In this document: positions 19,048 through 28,500 of the stretch, piece by piece
Layout of the letters: each line of letters starts with the position of its first letter
Numbering within the stretch: the first letter of the stretch is position 1
Source: Rhizobium laguerreae
GTDB lineage: Bacteria > Pseudomonadota > Alphaproteobacteria > Rhizobiales > Rhizobiaceae
DNA length: 64,000 nt
Assembly (NCBI RefSeq): GCF_002008165.1
Contig: NZ_MRDM01000029.1
Span: forward strand, 248,001 to 312,000
Direction: 5' to 3'
Program-made: the position numbers and the translations under genes
The notes under the pieces: model-generated
What the model saw: only the letters and a program-made list of their open reading frames with translations
Told to the model about the DNA's origin: nothing
Databases searched by the model: none

Positions 19048-20412
19048 CTAACAGTCCGCGATCAGGCTCCAGAAGTGATCGTCGCCGGACAGGTTTTCAG
19101 AATCGGCAAGCCTGCGAAGCTGCAGGAAAGAGGCGCCGAACACATTCCGATTTCCCCAGCGCAAGCAGTCCATGAATTTGGCTTCACGTTCATGAACGCT
19201 CATCGGCGCTTCGAGCGATCCCTTCGCATGCAAGCGAGACTTGTTCAAAATGCGCCCGTCGCGCATCGTGACCGTGACGACATGCGGGAGGCGCTCCACG
19301 CCTTTTTCCTCGTCAGCCGAATAGGACTGCATTTCGATGCGCGGCATGAATTCCCGGATTTCCGCTCGCCCAATCTCCTGCCGTGTAAAGTCCGAAAGGC
19401 TAAGGGAGCCTTTGAGCAAAGCTGTCGCCAGGCAATATTGCATTGAGAAGCGGGCCTGCATCTCGTCGGTGGGCTCGGGATAAGCGAGGTTGCGGGCAGC
19501 GGATATGCCGACTTTCGTCTCGATCCTGGCAATGTCGTCCGCCAAAAGCCCATGCTCCTGCTTCAGATCCAGAAGCGCGTCGATGGCGCGATGGGTGGAG
19601 GCGCAGCAGGGATGGCGCTTGGTCACCACGCCCCGGCTTTCGATGATATGCTCCTCGCCGAATGTCAGGTCTTCCCAGCCCTTGGCATCATCGCCCCCGA
19701 AAAGATCGAGGAAGCCTTGCGGCCGCTCGAGGATATCCGGCCGCCCGCTCATGCCCGCCAGCGCCATGCGCGTCGCGTCCACGGCATTGCGCGCGGCAAT
19801 GCCGGCGTGAAGCGGTTTGGCGCTCGTGCCGAACTGCCCTTTCGGGCCGCAGGCGAAGCTCGTCGCGAGGCTCATCGCCGCGACCAGGCTCTCTTCGTCG
19901 GCGCCGAGAAGCCGTGCCACGCCAGCCGCGGCCCCGATGCTGCCAACCGTCGCCGTCGCGTGCCAGCCTCTGTTATAGTGAGAGGGATTGACGCCGAAGC
20001 CGACCGCCGCCTGCGCTTCCAGCCCAGCCAGGTAAGCCTCGAGAAACCGTCTTCCGCTTGTGGCCTTGCCGCGCGCCAGAACCGCCAGCAGCGCCGGCAC
20101 CAGCACCGCGGAAGCATGCGCTCTTGCCGGATGGAAATTGTCATCGAAATCGAGCGCATGAGCCGCCGTTGCGTTGATGAGTGCGGCGAAAGAGGGCGAG
20201 GCGGAGCCGCCGGTGACGAGCCGAGCTGCGCCGCCTTCGGCGATTTCCCCGTCGAAGGCGCGGGTGAGCGCGGCAACGCTTTCATCGCCGCTGCCTGCAA
20301 TCATACAGCCGATGGTATCCACCACGGCATCTTTTGCCCGGTCCATGGCGACGTTTGAGAACGTCGTGCGCGACAGGACCTGTTCCGCGATCTTCCGGAG
20401 AATGGTGGCCAT
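19048..20412 (-). CDS. MmgE/PrpD family protein
   Basis: A 454-residue protein of the MmgE/PrpD fold (2-methylcitrate dehydratase, cis-aconitate decarboxylase and relatives). Typical stretches are DTIGCMIAGSGDESV, NATAAHALDFDDNFHPA, GWHATATVGSIGAAAG and RHPCCASTHRAIDALLDL. The ATG at 20412 is the natural family start; the open frame further up is not conserved in character. No methylcitrate-cycle partners (prpB, prpC) are nearby, so it is more likely one of the broad MmgE/PrpD hydratase/racemase-like enzymes. It is divergent from a LysR gene 108 bp away, its probable regulator. Confidence 0.88.
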   Translation of the reverse strand: MATILRKIAEQVLSRTTFSNVAMDRAKDAVVDTIGCMIAGSGDESVAALTRAFDGEIAEGGAARLVTGGSASPSFAALINATAAHALDFDDNFHPARAHASAVLVPALLAVLARGKATSGRRFLEAYLAGLEAQAAVGFGVNPSHYNRGWHATATVGSIGAAAGVARLLGADEESLVAAMSLATSFACGPKGQFGTSAKPLHAGIAARNAVDATRMALAGMSGRPDILERPQGFLDLFGGDDAKGWEDLTFGEEHIIESRGVVTKRHPCCASTHRAIDALLDLKQEHGLLADDIARIETKVGISAARNLAYPEPTDEMQARFSMQYCLATALLKGSLSLSDFTRQEIGRAEIREFMPRIEMQSYSADEEKGVERLPHVVTVTMRDGRILNKSRLHAKGSLEAPMSVHEREAKFMDCLRWGNRNVFGASFLQLRRLADSENLSGDDHFWSLIADC

Positions 20413-20520
20413 TGACGAAAGTCTTCCCGTGAGTTTGGTTCTCAGCGGAAAATGTTCAACTTTCCGCAGGTCCGCAATCTTATGCGGTCTGCGGGTAGGG
20501 CTATCGACATTGGAGATAGA

Positions 20521-21426
20521 ATGGCGCGAGACACGAGTGCGGCGATCAGCCTGAAGCATATCGAGGCCTATGACGCCATCGCCGCGACGGGCTCGACGAT
20601 CGCCGCTTCCATCGAGCTTGGGATCTCGCAATCGAACGCCAGCCGCTTGTTGCAGCAACTGGAAGACTATCTCGGCGTCCGGCTTTTCGATCGGGAAAAG
20701 AACCGGCTTCAACCGACTCGCGAGGGGCTGCAGCTCGGCCCGGAAATCCGTGCCATTTCCGACCGGCTACGCGCCTTGAAAACGGCGGCGATGGAGCTCG
20801 AGAGCGGTCGGTCGCGCGAGATCATGCTGCGGCTCGCCTTTCCCTCCAGTCTTTCCTCGACGCGCATTCCGAAGCTCGTGAAGAACTTTCTCGCGGCGAA
20901 TGGTCCAATGCGCGTCGAAGTCGCATCCGGCAGCTATCTGGCAATTGAACGGATGGTGGCCGACGGCGAGGCCGATCTCGGCTTCGCGCGTCTGCCGCTG
21001 ATGAGCCCGGGATTGAAACAGGAGAAGATCCTGTCGTCGCGGGTCATTTGCGCCCTGCACAAGGATCATCCCAAGGCCGGCAGCCGCCAATTGTCGGTCG
21101 CCGACCTGAAGGGGCAGGATCTTATCATGCTGAACAGGGAGCGACCGGTTCGCCACGAGCTTGAGGCGTTGTTCTACAAGGCCGGCATCCGCCAACGCCC
21201 CCTGCTCGAAGCGCATTCGGTGGCGAGTGCCTGCGCGCTCGCCGCGCAAGGGCTCGGCATTGCGCTGGTCGGCGAGATCATCGCCCGCGAATATGCGACG
21301 CTGCCGCTGCAGTTCATTCCGCTCGAACCGGAACTGCCGGTTGCCTACGCGCTGATCAGCGGAGAGAAATTTCCGATGCCCAAGGCCGCCAACCTCTTCC
21401 TTCAAAGCATTTCGGACTGGGCATGA
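20521..21426 (+). CDS. LysR family transcriptional regulator (first of a tandem pair)
   Basis: A 301-residue LysR protein. The winged helix reads LKHIEAYDAIAATGSTIAAS...SRLLQQLEDYLGVRLF and the effector domain starts near residue 100. The ATG at 20521 is preferred over an upstream frame start because it gives the normal LysR length. It is divergent from MmgE/PrpD and followed 37 nt later by a second LysR whose DNA-binding region is closely similar (TGSTIA and SRLLQQLE shared), so the two are likely an old tandem duplication. Confidence 0.9.
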   Translation: MARDTSAAISLKHIEAYDAIAATGSTIAASIELGISQSNASRLLQQLEDYLGVRLFDREKNRLQPTREGLQLGPEIRAISDRLRALKTAAMELESGRSREIMLRLAFPSSLSSTRIPKLVKNFLAANGPMRVEVASGSYLAIERMVADGEADLGFARLPLMSPGLKQEKILSSRVICALHKDHPKAGSRQLSVADLKGQDLIMLNRERPVRHELEALFYKAGIRQRPLLEAHSVASACALAAQGLGIALVGEIIAREYATLPLQFIPLEPELPVAYALISGEKFPMPKAANLFLQSISDWA

Positions 21427-21463
21427 TGACGGTGCCTGAACCGTCCTGGGGGATCGCAAACGC

Positions 21464-22369
21464 ATGAATATCAAGCAACTGGAAGTCCTGCGCACGCTCC
21501 TGGCGACAGGGTCGACGATTGCCACGGCAAAGACGATGGGCCTCAGTCAGTCCGGCGTCAGCCGCCTCCTCCAGCAGCTCGAGGCGGACCTTTCGATGTC
21601 GCTTTTCGTGCGCGACAAAGGCCGTCTCATCCCCACCCCCGAGGCTCTGCTTCTTGCCCGCGATGCCGAGACCATCTTGCTCGCGGTCGATCGGATGTCG
21701 GGCCACGCTGAGGACTTAAGAAGCGGCGCCGCCGGCCCGGAGATCGTCCGCGTCGGCCTGCCGAGCAGCATGTGGGAGCATTTCGCGCCGGCAATGCTGG
21801 CCGATTACATCAGCGATTTCCCCGGTGTGCGGATCGAAACCTTCTTCGAGACGACGACCGCGATCAACAAGCTCGTCGAGCAGAGGGTGATCGATTTCGG
21901 CTTTCTGCGCATGGAGGGCGAGAGCGGACCGGGCATCGAGGTCGAGCGGGTCGCCACCGGCGAAAGCGTCTGCGTCGTCCCGAAGGATCATCCTCTTGCG
22001 AAACTGGAGGAAATCACGGTCAGGAATTTGCGCGACGTGCCCCTCATTCTGATCGGCCGCCAACGGCCGAATCGCATGGCGCTCGACCAGACCTTCCGGC
22101 GGGCCGGCGTCAAGCAGATCGTCAAGATCGAGACGCATACCAACAGTTCCGCCTGTTCCTACGTCGCGCATGGCCTTGGGGTCACGATCATCAGCAGCTT
22201 TTATGCGAATCTCTATCGCCACCTGCCGGTGGTTCACCGTCCTTTCGTGCCACGCGCGACCCAGGAATTCGGATTGGCGAGGGCGGTCGGGACGCCACTC
22301 TCGATTGCCGCCCACGCTCTGAGCGACGCCTTGAAGCGACAGATCCGGATTTCGCAAAAAGACATTTAA
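21464..22369 (+). CDS. LysR family transcriptional regulator (second of a tandem pair)
   Basis: A 301-residue LysR protein, MNIKQLEVLRTLLATGSTIATA at the start and SRLLQQLEADLSMSLF for the recognition helix and wing. The effector domain includes SACSYVAHGLGVTIISSF, the usual hinge near residue 220. It sits directly upstream of the peptide-type ABC operon on the same strand and is its most likely regulator, sharing or dividing control with the preceding paralogue. Confidence 0.9.
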   Translation: MNIKQLEVLRTLLATGSTIATAKTMGLSQSGVSRLLQQLEADLSMSLFVRDKGRLIPTPEALLLARDAETILLAVDRMSGHAEDLRSGAAGPEIVRVGLPSSMWEHFAPAMLADYISDFPGVRIETFFETTTAINKLVEQRVIDFGFLRMEGESGPGIEVERVATGESVCVVPKDHPLAKLEEITVRNLRDVPLILIGRQRPNRMALDQTFRRAGVKQIVKIETHTNSSACSYVAHGLGVTIISSFYANLYRHLPVVHRPFVPRATQEFGLARAVGTPLSIAAHALSDALKRQIRISQKDI

Positions 22370-22431
22370 AATCAAATAGTTAGACGTCGTTCTTACTCGG
22401 ATTCAGCCGTTTTGGTTGCGGTCGTATTCCG

Positions 22432-22464
22432 CATAGACTTATGACAGAATCGCATAATATTGCG
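22432..22464. promoter_or_regulatory. Two small dyads upstream of the peptide ABC operon
   Basis: CATA-GACT-TATG (22432-22443) and CGCA-TAATAT-TGCG (22451-22464) are inverted repeats in the 178-bp gap between the second LysR gene and the first permease. Their size and AT-rich centres fit LysR operators or promoter elements. Function is inferred. Confidence 0.3.
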
Positions 22465-22547
22465 GATATTTCTTCATTCGATCATAGTCTGCGGCAACGA
22501 AACCGATGGCGCCGGGCACTGTCCGTCGCCAATCGCGGGGAACAAAA

Positions 22548-23492
22548 ATGCTGAAATTCGTTCTAAACCGCCTGTTGATGGCATTGCCGACGATCGTCCT
22601 CGTTTCGGTTGCCGTCTTCACGCTGATCCGCTTCATACCCGGCGATCCGGCGGCACTGATGCTGGGTGATATGGCTGAGCCGGCTCAGATCGCCGCAATG
22701 CGCTCGGAACTCGGCCTCGACAAATCGCTGCCGGAACAGTTCCTGGTCTGGACCGCCAATGTCGTCCAGGGTGATTTCGGCCGCTCGATCGTCAATGACG
22801 AGCCGGTTCTGCCGCTCGTCGCATCGCGCTTTCTGGTCAGCGCCGAAGTCGTCGTCGTCGCCGTCCTTCTGGCGAGCCTCATCGCCGTGCCGGCGGGTGT
22901 CATCGCCGCCTGGCGGCAGAACAGTCTGACGGACCTGGCGCTGGTCGGCACGGCCACGATCCTGCTGTCGATCCCGACATTCTGGCTCGGCCTCCTGCTT
23001 CTGCTTTTCTTCGGCTTGAAACTCAGCTGGCTACCGGTCCTAGGCTATGTCTCGATCGGCAGCAACGTCACCGGCGGCCTGCTCTACCTCGTGCTGCCGA
23101 TCATGACCCTGGTCATTCACGAGATGGGTGTGTTGATCCGCATGGCACGCGCCTCGACGCTGGAAGTGCTGCGTCTCGACTATATCACCCACGCCCGGGC
23201 CAAGGGGCTTTCCGAGAGCGCCGTCCTCTGGCGGCACGCCTTCAAGAATGCCTTCGGCCCGACCTGGACAGTCATCGGTCTGATCCTCGGCAATCTGCTC
23301 GGCGGCATTGCCGTCATCGAGACGGTCTTCACCATTCCGGGGCTCGGGCGACTGATGGTCGACAGTATTTTTGCTCGCGACTACCCCGTGATCCAGGGTT
23401 GCCTGCTGTTCGTCTCGCTTTCCTATGTGCTGGTCAATTTGGTCGTCGACCTGCTCTATCCGTTGTTCGATCCGCGGGTAGTCGCCGGATGA
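22548..23492 (+). CDS. Peptide/nickel-type ABC transporter permease (DppB type)
   Basis: A 314-residue inner-membrane permease. It has the DppB-type start MLKFVLNRLLMALPTIVLVSVAVFTLIRFIPGDPA (read in parts), an N-terminal helix followed by a periplasmic region, and the EAA-like coupling loop THARAKGLSESAVLWRHAFKNA. GGGGA lies 7 nt before the ATG at 22548. Its stop overlaps the start of the partner permease by 4 nt. It pairs with 23489-24307. Confidence 0.92.
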   Translation: MLKFVLNRLLMALPTIVLVSVAVFTLIRFIPGDPAALMLGDMAEPAQIAAMRSELGLDKSLPEQFLVWTANVVQGDFGRSIVNDEPVLPLVASRFLVSAEVVVVAVLLASLIAVPAGVIAAWRQNSLTDLALVGTATILLSIPTFWLGLLLLLFFGLKLSWLPVLGYVSIGSNVTGGLLYLVLPIMTLVIHEMGVLIRMARASTLEVLRLDYITHARAKGLSESAVLWRHAFKNAFGPTWTVIGLILGNLLGGIAVIETVFTIPGLGRLMVDSIFARDYPVIQGCLLFVSLSYVLVNLVVDLLYPLFDPRVVAG

Positions 23493-24307
23493 AAAACGTC
23501 ACGTTCAACGGCTTCATTGGCAGCATTCTGATTGCCGCCTTGCTCATCTCCGCTGCGATCGGCCTTTTCTGGACTCCCTATGATCCGATGAAGCTCGGCT
23601 TCACCGCACGGCTGGCGGCACCCAGCAGCGCCCACTGGCTCGGAACCGACGAATTCGGCCGCGACGTGCTCAGCCGCCTGATCGTCGGCGCCCGGGCGAG
23701 CGTCTGGATCGGCACCTTGACGGTCACATTCGCGACGGTCTGCGGCACGCTGATCGGTCTCGTCAGCGGTTACGCCCGCGGTTGGATCGATGCCGTCATC
23801 ATGGCCGTCAACAATGCGCTTCTCGCCTTTCCAGGCATCCTTCTGGCGCTGGGATTGCTCGCCGTCTTCGGCGCCAATCAATATGGCATCATCTTCGCGC
23901 TGGGCATTGCCTATTCTCCCTCGATGGCTCGCGTTGTCCGGGGCGCCGTCCTGTCGCTGCGCGAGCGGGAATTCATCGAGGCCTCCAAGGTGATGGGCAA
24001 TGGCGAGCTCTATACCATGTTCCGCCATGTCCTCCCCAATTGCATCGCGCCGATCACCGTGCTGGCGACCTCGATGTTCGGCTGGGCGATCCTTTCGGAA
24101 AGCGCGCTCAGCTTTCTCGGCCTCGGCGTTCCGCCACCGGCGCCGACCTGGGGCAACATGCTGGCTGCCGGGCGACCATTCATCGAGCAGGCTGTCTGGC
24201 TGGGTCTCTTCCCGGGCCTGGCGATCGCCCTGACGCTCCTTGGCATCAATCTTCTGGGCGACGCTCTTCGGGACAAGCTTGATCCGCGGATGAGGGGGCT
24301 GAAATGA
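23489..24307 (+). CDS. Peptide/nickel-type ABC transporter permease (DppC type)
   Basis: A 272-residue inner-membrane permease. GTDEFGRDVLSRLIVGARASVWIG is the DppC-type signature after the first helix, and EASKVMGNGELYTMFRHVLPN is the EAA coupling loop. The ATG lies inside the stop of the partner gene (ATGA), and its own stop overlaps the ATPase start in the same way, so the three are translationally coupled. Confidence 0.92.
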   Translation: MKNVTFNGFIGSILIAALLISAAIGLFWTPYDPMKLGFTARLAAPSSAHWLGTDEFGRDVLSRLIVGARASVWIGTLTVTFATVCGTLIGLVSGYARGWIDAVIMAVNNALLAFPGILLALGLLAVFGANQYGIIFALGIAYSPSMARVVRGAVLSLREREFIEASKVMGNGELYTMFRHVLPNCIAPITVLATSMFGWAILSESALSFLGLGVPPPAPTWGNMLAAGRPFIEQAVWLGLFPGLAIALTLLGINLLGDALRDKLDPRMRGLK

Positions 24308-25932
24308 CCAATAGAACGCTTTTGAATGTCCGCAACCTGTCACTTCAGGTCACCGGGACCGGTGTGCAGGTCGTCAAGGAGGTCAGCTTCGACATCGCGC
24401 CGGGCGAGATCTTCGGCATCGTCGGAGAAAGCGGATCGGGCAAGACGCTGGCAACACGCGCCCTGATCTCGCTGCTGCCGGCGCCCATCAAGGTGATCGG
24501 CGGCTCAGTTGCCTACAAAGGACGCGACGTGCTTTCCATGAACGGCGCGCAATTGCGCCAATTGCGCGGTGCGGAAATCGGTGTCGTCTTCCAGGAGCCG
24601 ATGACCTCGCTCAATCCCTCGATGACCGTCGGCCGCCAACTCGAAGAAGGGTTGCAGCTGCATACGAAACTTTCGAAGGAAGAACGGCGCAGCCGGATCC
24701 TCGACATGCTGAACCGGGTCGGGATTCGCAACCCCGCCGGGGCGCTCACGTCCTATCCGCATGAATTCTCAGGCGGCATGCGCCAGCGCATCATGCTGGC
24801 ATCGGTGATGCTGCTGAAGCCGGCGCTCTTGATCGCCGACGAGCCGACGACGGCGCTCGATGCCGTGATCCAGCGCGATGTCATGGAATTGATGGTGGAA
24901 CTGACACAGGCGGAAGGCACCGCCGTGCTCCTGATCAGTCACGACCTGCCGATGGTTGCCCGTTACACGAACCGCATCGTCGTCATGGAAAAGGGCGTGA
25001 TCGTCGAAGAAGGACGCACCGCCGATCTGCTCCACGCACCGCAGCGTGCCTATACGAAGAAACTGCTTTCCTCCCTGCCGTTCCGCGGAGAGACGCGGAC
25101 GATCGACAAGACCAGGGCGCCGATGGTCTCGGCGCGCGATATCGTCGTCGACTATCCGGGCCGGCGGTCGCTGATGAAGAAGGCAACGCCGAAACGGGCG
25201 CTGCATGGCGTCAGCATCGATATCCACGAGGGCGAAGTCGTGGCACTGGTCGGCGGTTCTGGTTCCGGCAAGACCACGCTCGGCCGCACCATTGCCGGAC
25301 TGGTCCGCGAGAGCGAAGGCGATATCCGGTTCAAGGGACGCAGCCGCGACGACGACTGGATGGACTATCGGCTGAATTGCCAGATGGTGTTTCAAGATCC
25401 TTATTCCTCGCTCGATCCGCGCATGACCATCCTCGCACTTGTGGAAGAAGCGCTGCGGCTCGTTCCCGATCTCGACGCTGCGGCAAAGCGCAAGCGCGCC
25501 CTGGAGACGCTGGAGGAAGTCGGCCTTGGGGCCGACTATGCCGGGCGCTATCCGCATGAGCTTTCGGGCGGCCAGCGGCAGCGCGTGGCGATTGCCCGCG
25601 CCATTGCGCGCCGGCCGAAATTCCTGATCGCCGACGAACCGGTATCGGCGCTTGACGTGACGGTCCGGGCGCAGGTGCTCGAACTCCTGTCCGATCTGCA
25701 AAAACGCTACGGCTTTTCCTGCCTGTTCATCAGCCATGATCTCGGCGTGGTCGAACAGGTGGCCGATCGCGTCGTCGTCATGCAGGACGGCCGGATCATC
25801 GAGGAAGGCGACCGCGATACGGTTTTCGACAGCCCGAAGGAGGCCTATACGCAAAGGCTTCTCTCGGCCATCCCCGCTCTGGACCACAATGCTCAGGGCG
25901 GCGTGATCCTCAAATGGCGCCTGGAGAACTGA
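24304..25932 (+). CDS. ABC transporter double ATP-binding protein (DppD-DppF fusion)
   Basis: A 542-residue protein with two complete nucleotide-binding domains. Domain 1 has Walker A GESGSGKT, signature FSGGMRQRIMLAS and Walker B LLIADEPTTALD. Domain 2 has Walker A GGSGSGKTT, signature LSGGQRQRVAIARA and Walker B FLIADEPVSALD. Each is followed by the switch histidine in ISHDL. It powers the importer formed by the two preceding permeases. This fused layout is common for rhizobial peptide, glutathione or opine-type systems. Confidence 0.93.
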   Translation: MTNRTLLNVRNLSLQVTGTGVQVVKEVSFDIAPGEIFGIVGESGSGKTLATRALISLLPAPIKVIGGSVAYKGRDVLSMNGAQLRQLRGAEIGVVFQEPMTSLNPSMTVGRQLEEGLQLHTKLSKEERRSRILDMLNRVGIRNPAGALTSYPHEFSGGMRQRIMLASVMLLKPALLIADEPTTALDAVIQRDVMELMVELTQAEGTAVLLISHDLPMVARYTNRIVVMEKGVIVEEGRTADLLHAPQRAYTKKLLSSLPFRGETRTIDKTRAPMVSARDIVVDYPGRRSLMKKATPKRALHGVSIDIHEGEVVALVGGSGSGKTTLGRTIAGLVRESEGDIRFKGRSRDDDWMDYRLNCQMVFQDPYSSLDPRMTILALVEEALRLVPDLDAAAKRKRALETLEEVGLGADYAGRYPHELSGGQRQRVAIARAIARRPKFLIADEPVSALDVTVRAQVLELLSDLQKRYGFSCLFISHDLGVVEQVADRVVVMQDGRIIEEGDRDTVFDSPKEAYTQRLLSAIPALDHNAQGGVILKWRLEN

Positions 25933-25933
25933 T

Positions 25934-26797
25934 ATGACGACGATGATTGAAACCGGAAAGCTCGCGGAGCGATTGAACGCGATCTGCGATGCCCAGCCCT
26001 TCGTAACGCGCTTCATGGTGCGTGCGCTTGGCAGCGGTGAAACGATCGGCAGGGGTGCGGACGAGGAAACGCCTTCCGCCAGCACCCGAAAGACCTCGAT
26101 CATGATGGCGGCCCTGAAGGCCGCGCATGAAGGCCGCCTGGACCTCGACGAACAGATCACCTACGAAAAACGTTTCGCCGAGGAAGTGGCGAGCGGGATG
26201 TTCCGCTATCTGACGCCTGGTATCGTCATATCGCTGCGCGACGCCATTACCGGCATGATGGTGCTGAGCGACAATGTCTGCACCAAGATGGTCTTCGAAA
26301 GGCTGACGCTCGAAGAGGTCGACAGCTATTGCAAGTCGATCGGCATGACGGGCACCAACCATCGCTTCCTCATCCCTCCCTTGGCGCTGTCGCCTGATCA
26401 TTCATTGAAGGCCGTCACCACGACGACGGCGCGGGATCAGGTCTACCTGCTGCAGACCATCCTGGATGCGCAGGATGCGCAGGAAGCCGCGGACCGGCTC
26501 GGCTGCTCGCAGGCGCTGTGCGCCTACGCGCTTCAAACCCTGAAGAACCAGATCCTGCGTTATGCCATTCCTTCCCGGCTGCCCTTCGGTGTGCTCGTCG
26601 CCCACAAGGGCGGCACAGGAAAGCGCGGCCGCATGAATGCCGGTATCGTCTATCGCGACGGCTCCCCCTTCTTCATCATCGCCGCCTTTACCGACGACGT
26701 GCCGCAGGAAATGCCGGACGGCACCCCCGGCTACACGGTTGCGCTTGAAACCATCGGCAGGCTTTCACGCGCCTGCTGGGATGAATTCCAATCCTAA
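25934..26797 (+). CDS. Serine hydrolase of the class A beta-lactamase fold, no signal peptide
   Basis: A 287-residue protein with the active-site order of class A beta-lactamases: Ser50-x-x-Lys53 in SASTRKTS, Ser112-Asp113-Asn114 in VLSDNVC, and Lys225-Gly-Gly in VAHKGGTGK where the usual motif is KTG or KSG. The ExxLN motif (Glu166) of true class A enzymes is not seen. There is no signal peptide, so it should act in the cytoplasm, unlike resistance beta-lactamases. It lies within the importer operon, one base after the ATPase stop and 24 nt before the binding-protein gene. It may open a cyclic amide or cleave a peptide brought in by the transporter. Confidence 0.85.
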   Translation: MTTMIETGKLAERLNAICDAQPFVTRFMVRALGSGETIGRGADEETPSASTRKTSIMMAALKAAHEGRLDLDEQITYEKRFAEEVASGMFRYLTPGIVISLRDAITGMMVLSDNVCTKMVFERLTLEEVDSYCKSIGMTGTNHRFLIPPLALSPDHSLKAVTTTTARDQVYLLQTILDAQDAQEAADRLGCSQALCAYALQTLKNQILRYAIPSRLPFGVLVAHKGGTGKRGRMNAGIVYRDGSPFFIIAAFTDDVPQEMPDGTPGYTVALETIGRLSRACWDEFQS

Positions 26798-26821
26798 AGA
26801 TCGTAAAAAGAGGGTAGAACA

Positions 26822-28366
26822 ATGCACAAGCTTCTTCTTGCAGGCACCATGTTGATGGCGATGACCGGCGTGGTCGACGCCCGCGACATCGTCGTGGCTC
26901 AAAGTTCCGATCTGCGCAGCAACAATCCGGGCGTCAATCGCGACGGCAATACCGATGGCGTCATCCTGCATATCGTCGAGGGGCTCGTCGGCTATGCCAA
27001 CAACGGCGAGGTCAAGCCGCTGCTGGCAAAGAGCTTCGAAGTCTCGGCGGATGGGCTGACGTACAGCTTCAAACTGCGGGACGACGTCAGATTCCACAAC
27101 GGCAAGACATTGACCGCCGATGACGTCGTGTGGAACTGGAACCGCTACCTCAAGCCCGAAACGAAATGGACCTGCCTTCCTGACTTCGACGGCAGCGGCA
27201 GCGTGCATGTTACGGGCGTCAAGGCAGTCGATGCTTCGACCGTCACCATCACGCTGGAAAAGCCATCCGCGGTTTTTCTTGGCCTGATGTCGCGCCCCGA
27301 ATGCGGTTACACCGGGATAATCTCGCCGGAATCGGTCGGCGCGGACGGAAGCTTCATCAAGCCGATCGGCACCGGTCCCTTCAAATGGGATGAATGGAAG
27401 AAGGGCGAGTATATCCATCTCGCCAAGTTCGACGATTATGTCTCGCCAGAGAACGACGGCAAGCCCGACGGCATGGTCGGCTCCAAGCGCCCTCTCGTCG
27501 ATGGCATCAAGTTCATGGTCATTCCCGATGCTTCGACCGTAAAGGCCGGCCTTCAGTCCGGCGTGCTCGATACCGCGGAGATTTCGCCGGATCTCATTCC
27601 CGAATTCAAGACGAGCGACACGATGCAGCTGATCGTGGCGCGCAACAACGGCAAAAATCTCTTCTACATCCAGACGCGCGACAAGGTTCTGAGCAATCCC
27701 GGCGTGCGCCGCGCCATGGCAATGGCACTCGATCTCGACCAGCTCGTCGAGGCCGCCTCCAATGGCACCGGCGCAGCCAACGGTTCGATGGTTTCGCAAG
27801 ACTCGCTCTATTTCGGCGATGTTCAGAAGGAGCGTCTGCCCTACGACATCGAGGCCGCGAAGAAAGAGCTTGCGACGGCCGGCTACAAGGGCGAGCCGAT
27901 TACCATCATCGCCAACAAGCGCAGCAACGTGCCAAGCTTCCCGGCCGCGGTGATGGCGCAGGCCATGATGCAGCAGGCAGGTCTCAATGTGCAGATCGAG
28001 GTGCTCGACTATGCGACGCAGGTCGATCGCCGCCGGTCCGGCAACTACCAGATCATCTCGCAATCGGTCGCGCCGCGGCTCGATCCGGCGCTGATGTACG
28101 GCTTCTATGTCGGCAACAAGGACAAGAATGCGTCATTGATGTGGGATGACCCAAAGGCCGTCGAGTTGATGAAGGCCGCCTATGCGGAACCCGACCAGAC
28201 GAAGCGTCAGGCGATCTTCGACGAGTTTCACACGCTGATGCTCAAGGAAATGCCGGGCATCTTCCTCTATGACATGGTCGATGTCTGGGGTGCGACCAAG
28301 AAGCTGAAGGGTCAGCCCGTCTGGCAATCGAATGCCCGTCTTTGGGAAGTTTCGCTCGACAATTGA
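26822..28366 (+). CDS. ABC transporter substrate-binding protein (family 5, peptide type)
   Basis: A 514-residue periplasmic binding protein. It has a signal peptide (MHKLLLAGTMLMAMTGVVDA) and the family-5 features: NTDGVILHIVEGLVGY, FKLRDDVRFHNGKTLTADDVVWNWNRYL, and VRRAMAMALDLDQLVEAA. Family 5 proteins bind oligopeptides, nickel complexes, opines, glutathione and other amides. It serves the importer encoded just upstream; a GC-rich hairpin follows its stop. Confidence 0.92.
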   Translation: MHKLLLAGTMLMAMTGVVDARDIVVAQSSDLRSNNPGVNRDGNTDGVILHIVEGLVGYANNGEVKPLLAKSFEVSADGLTYSFKLRDDVRFHNGKTLTADDVVWNWNRYLKPETKWTCLPDFDGSGSVHVTGVKAVDASTVTITLEKPSAVFLGLMSRPECGYTGIISPESVGADGSFIKPIGTGPFKWDEWKKGEYIHLAKFDDYVSPENDGKPDGMVGSKRPLVDGIKFMVIPDASTVKAGLQSGVLDTAEISPDLIPEFKTSDTMQLIVARNNGKNLFYIQTRDKVLSNPGVRRAMAMALDLDQLVEAASNGTGAANGSMVSQDSLYFGDVQKERLPYDIEAAKKELATAGYKGEPITIIANKRSNVPSFPAAVMAQAMMQQAGLNVQIEVLDYATQVDRRRSGNYQIISQSVAPRLDPALMYGFYVGNKDKNASLMWDDPKAVELMKAAYAEPDQTKRQAIFDEFHTLMLKEMPGIFLYDMVDVWGATKKLKGQPVWQSNARLWEVSLDN

Positions 28367-28378
28367 GCCTGAACTGCC

Positions 28379-28398
28379 GCGCCCGGTGGGTCGGGCGC
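28379..28398. other. Intergenic hairpin after the solute-binding-protein gene
   Basis: GCGCCCG (28379-28385) pairs with CGGGCGC (28392-28398) around a 6-nt loop, 12 nt past the binding-protein stop and about 100 nt before the M20 gene. No T-run follows, so an mRNA-stability role is more likely than termination. Confidence 0.5.
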
Positions 28399-28500
28399 CG
28401 CTATCCCATTTCGACAGTCAACAGGAGATCCGGCAGGCAGTTCTGCCGGGTCCGATGCAACACGTCCCTGTGGCGGCAGGACAGACAGCGAGGAAATGCC

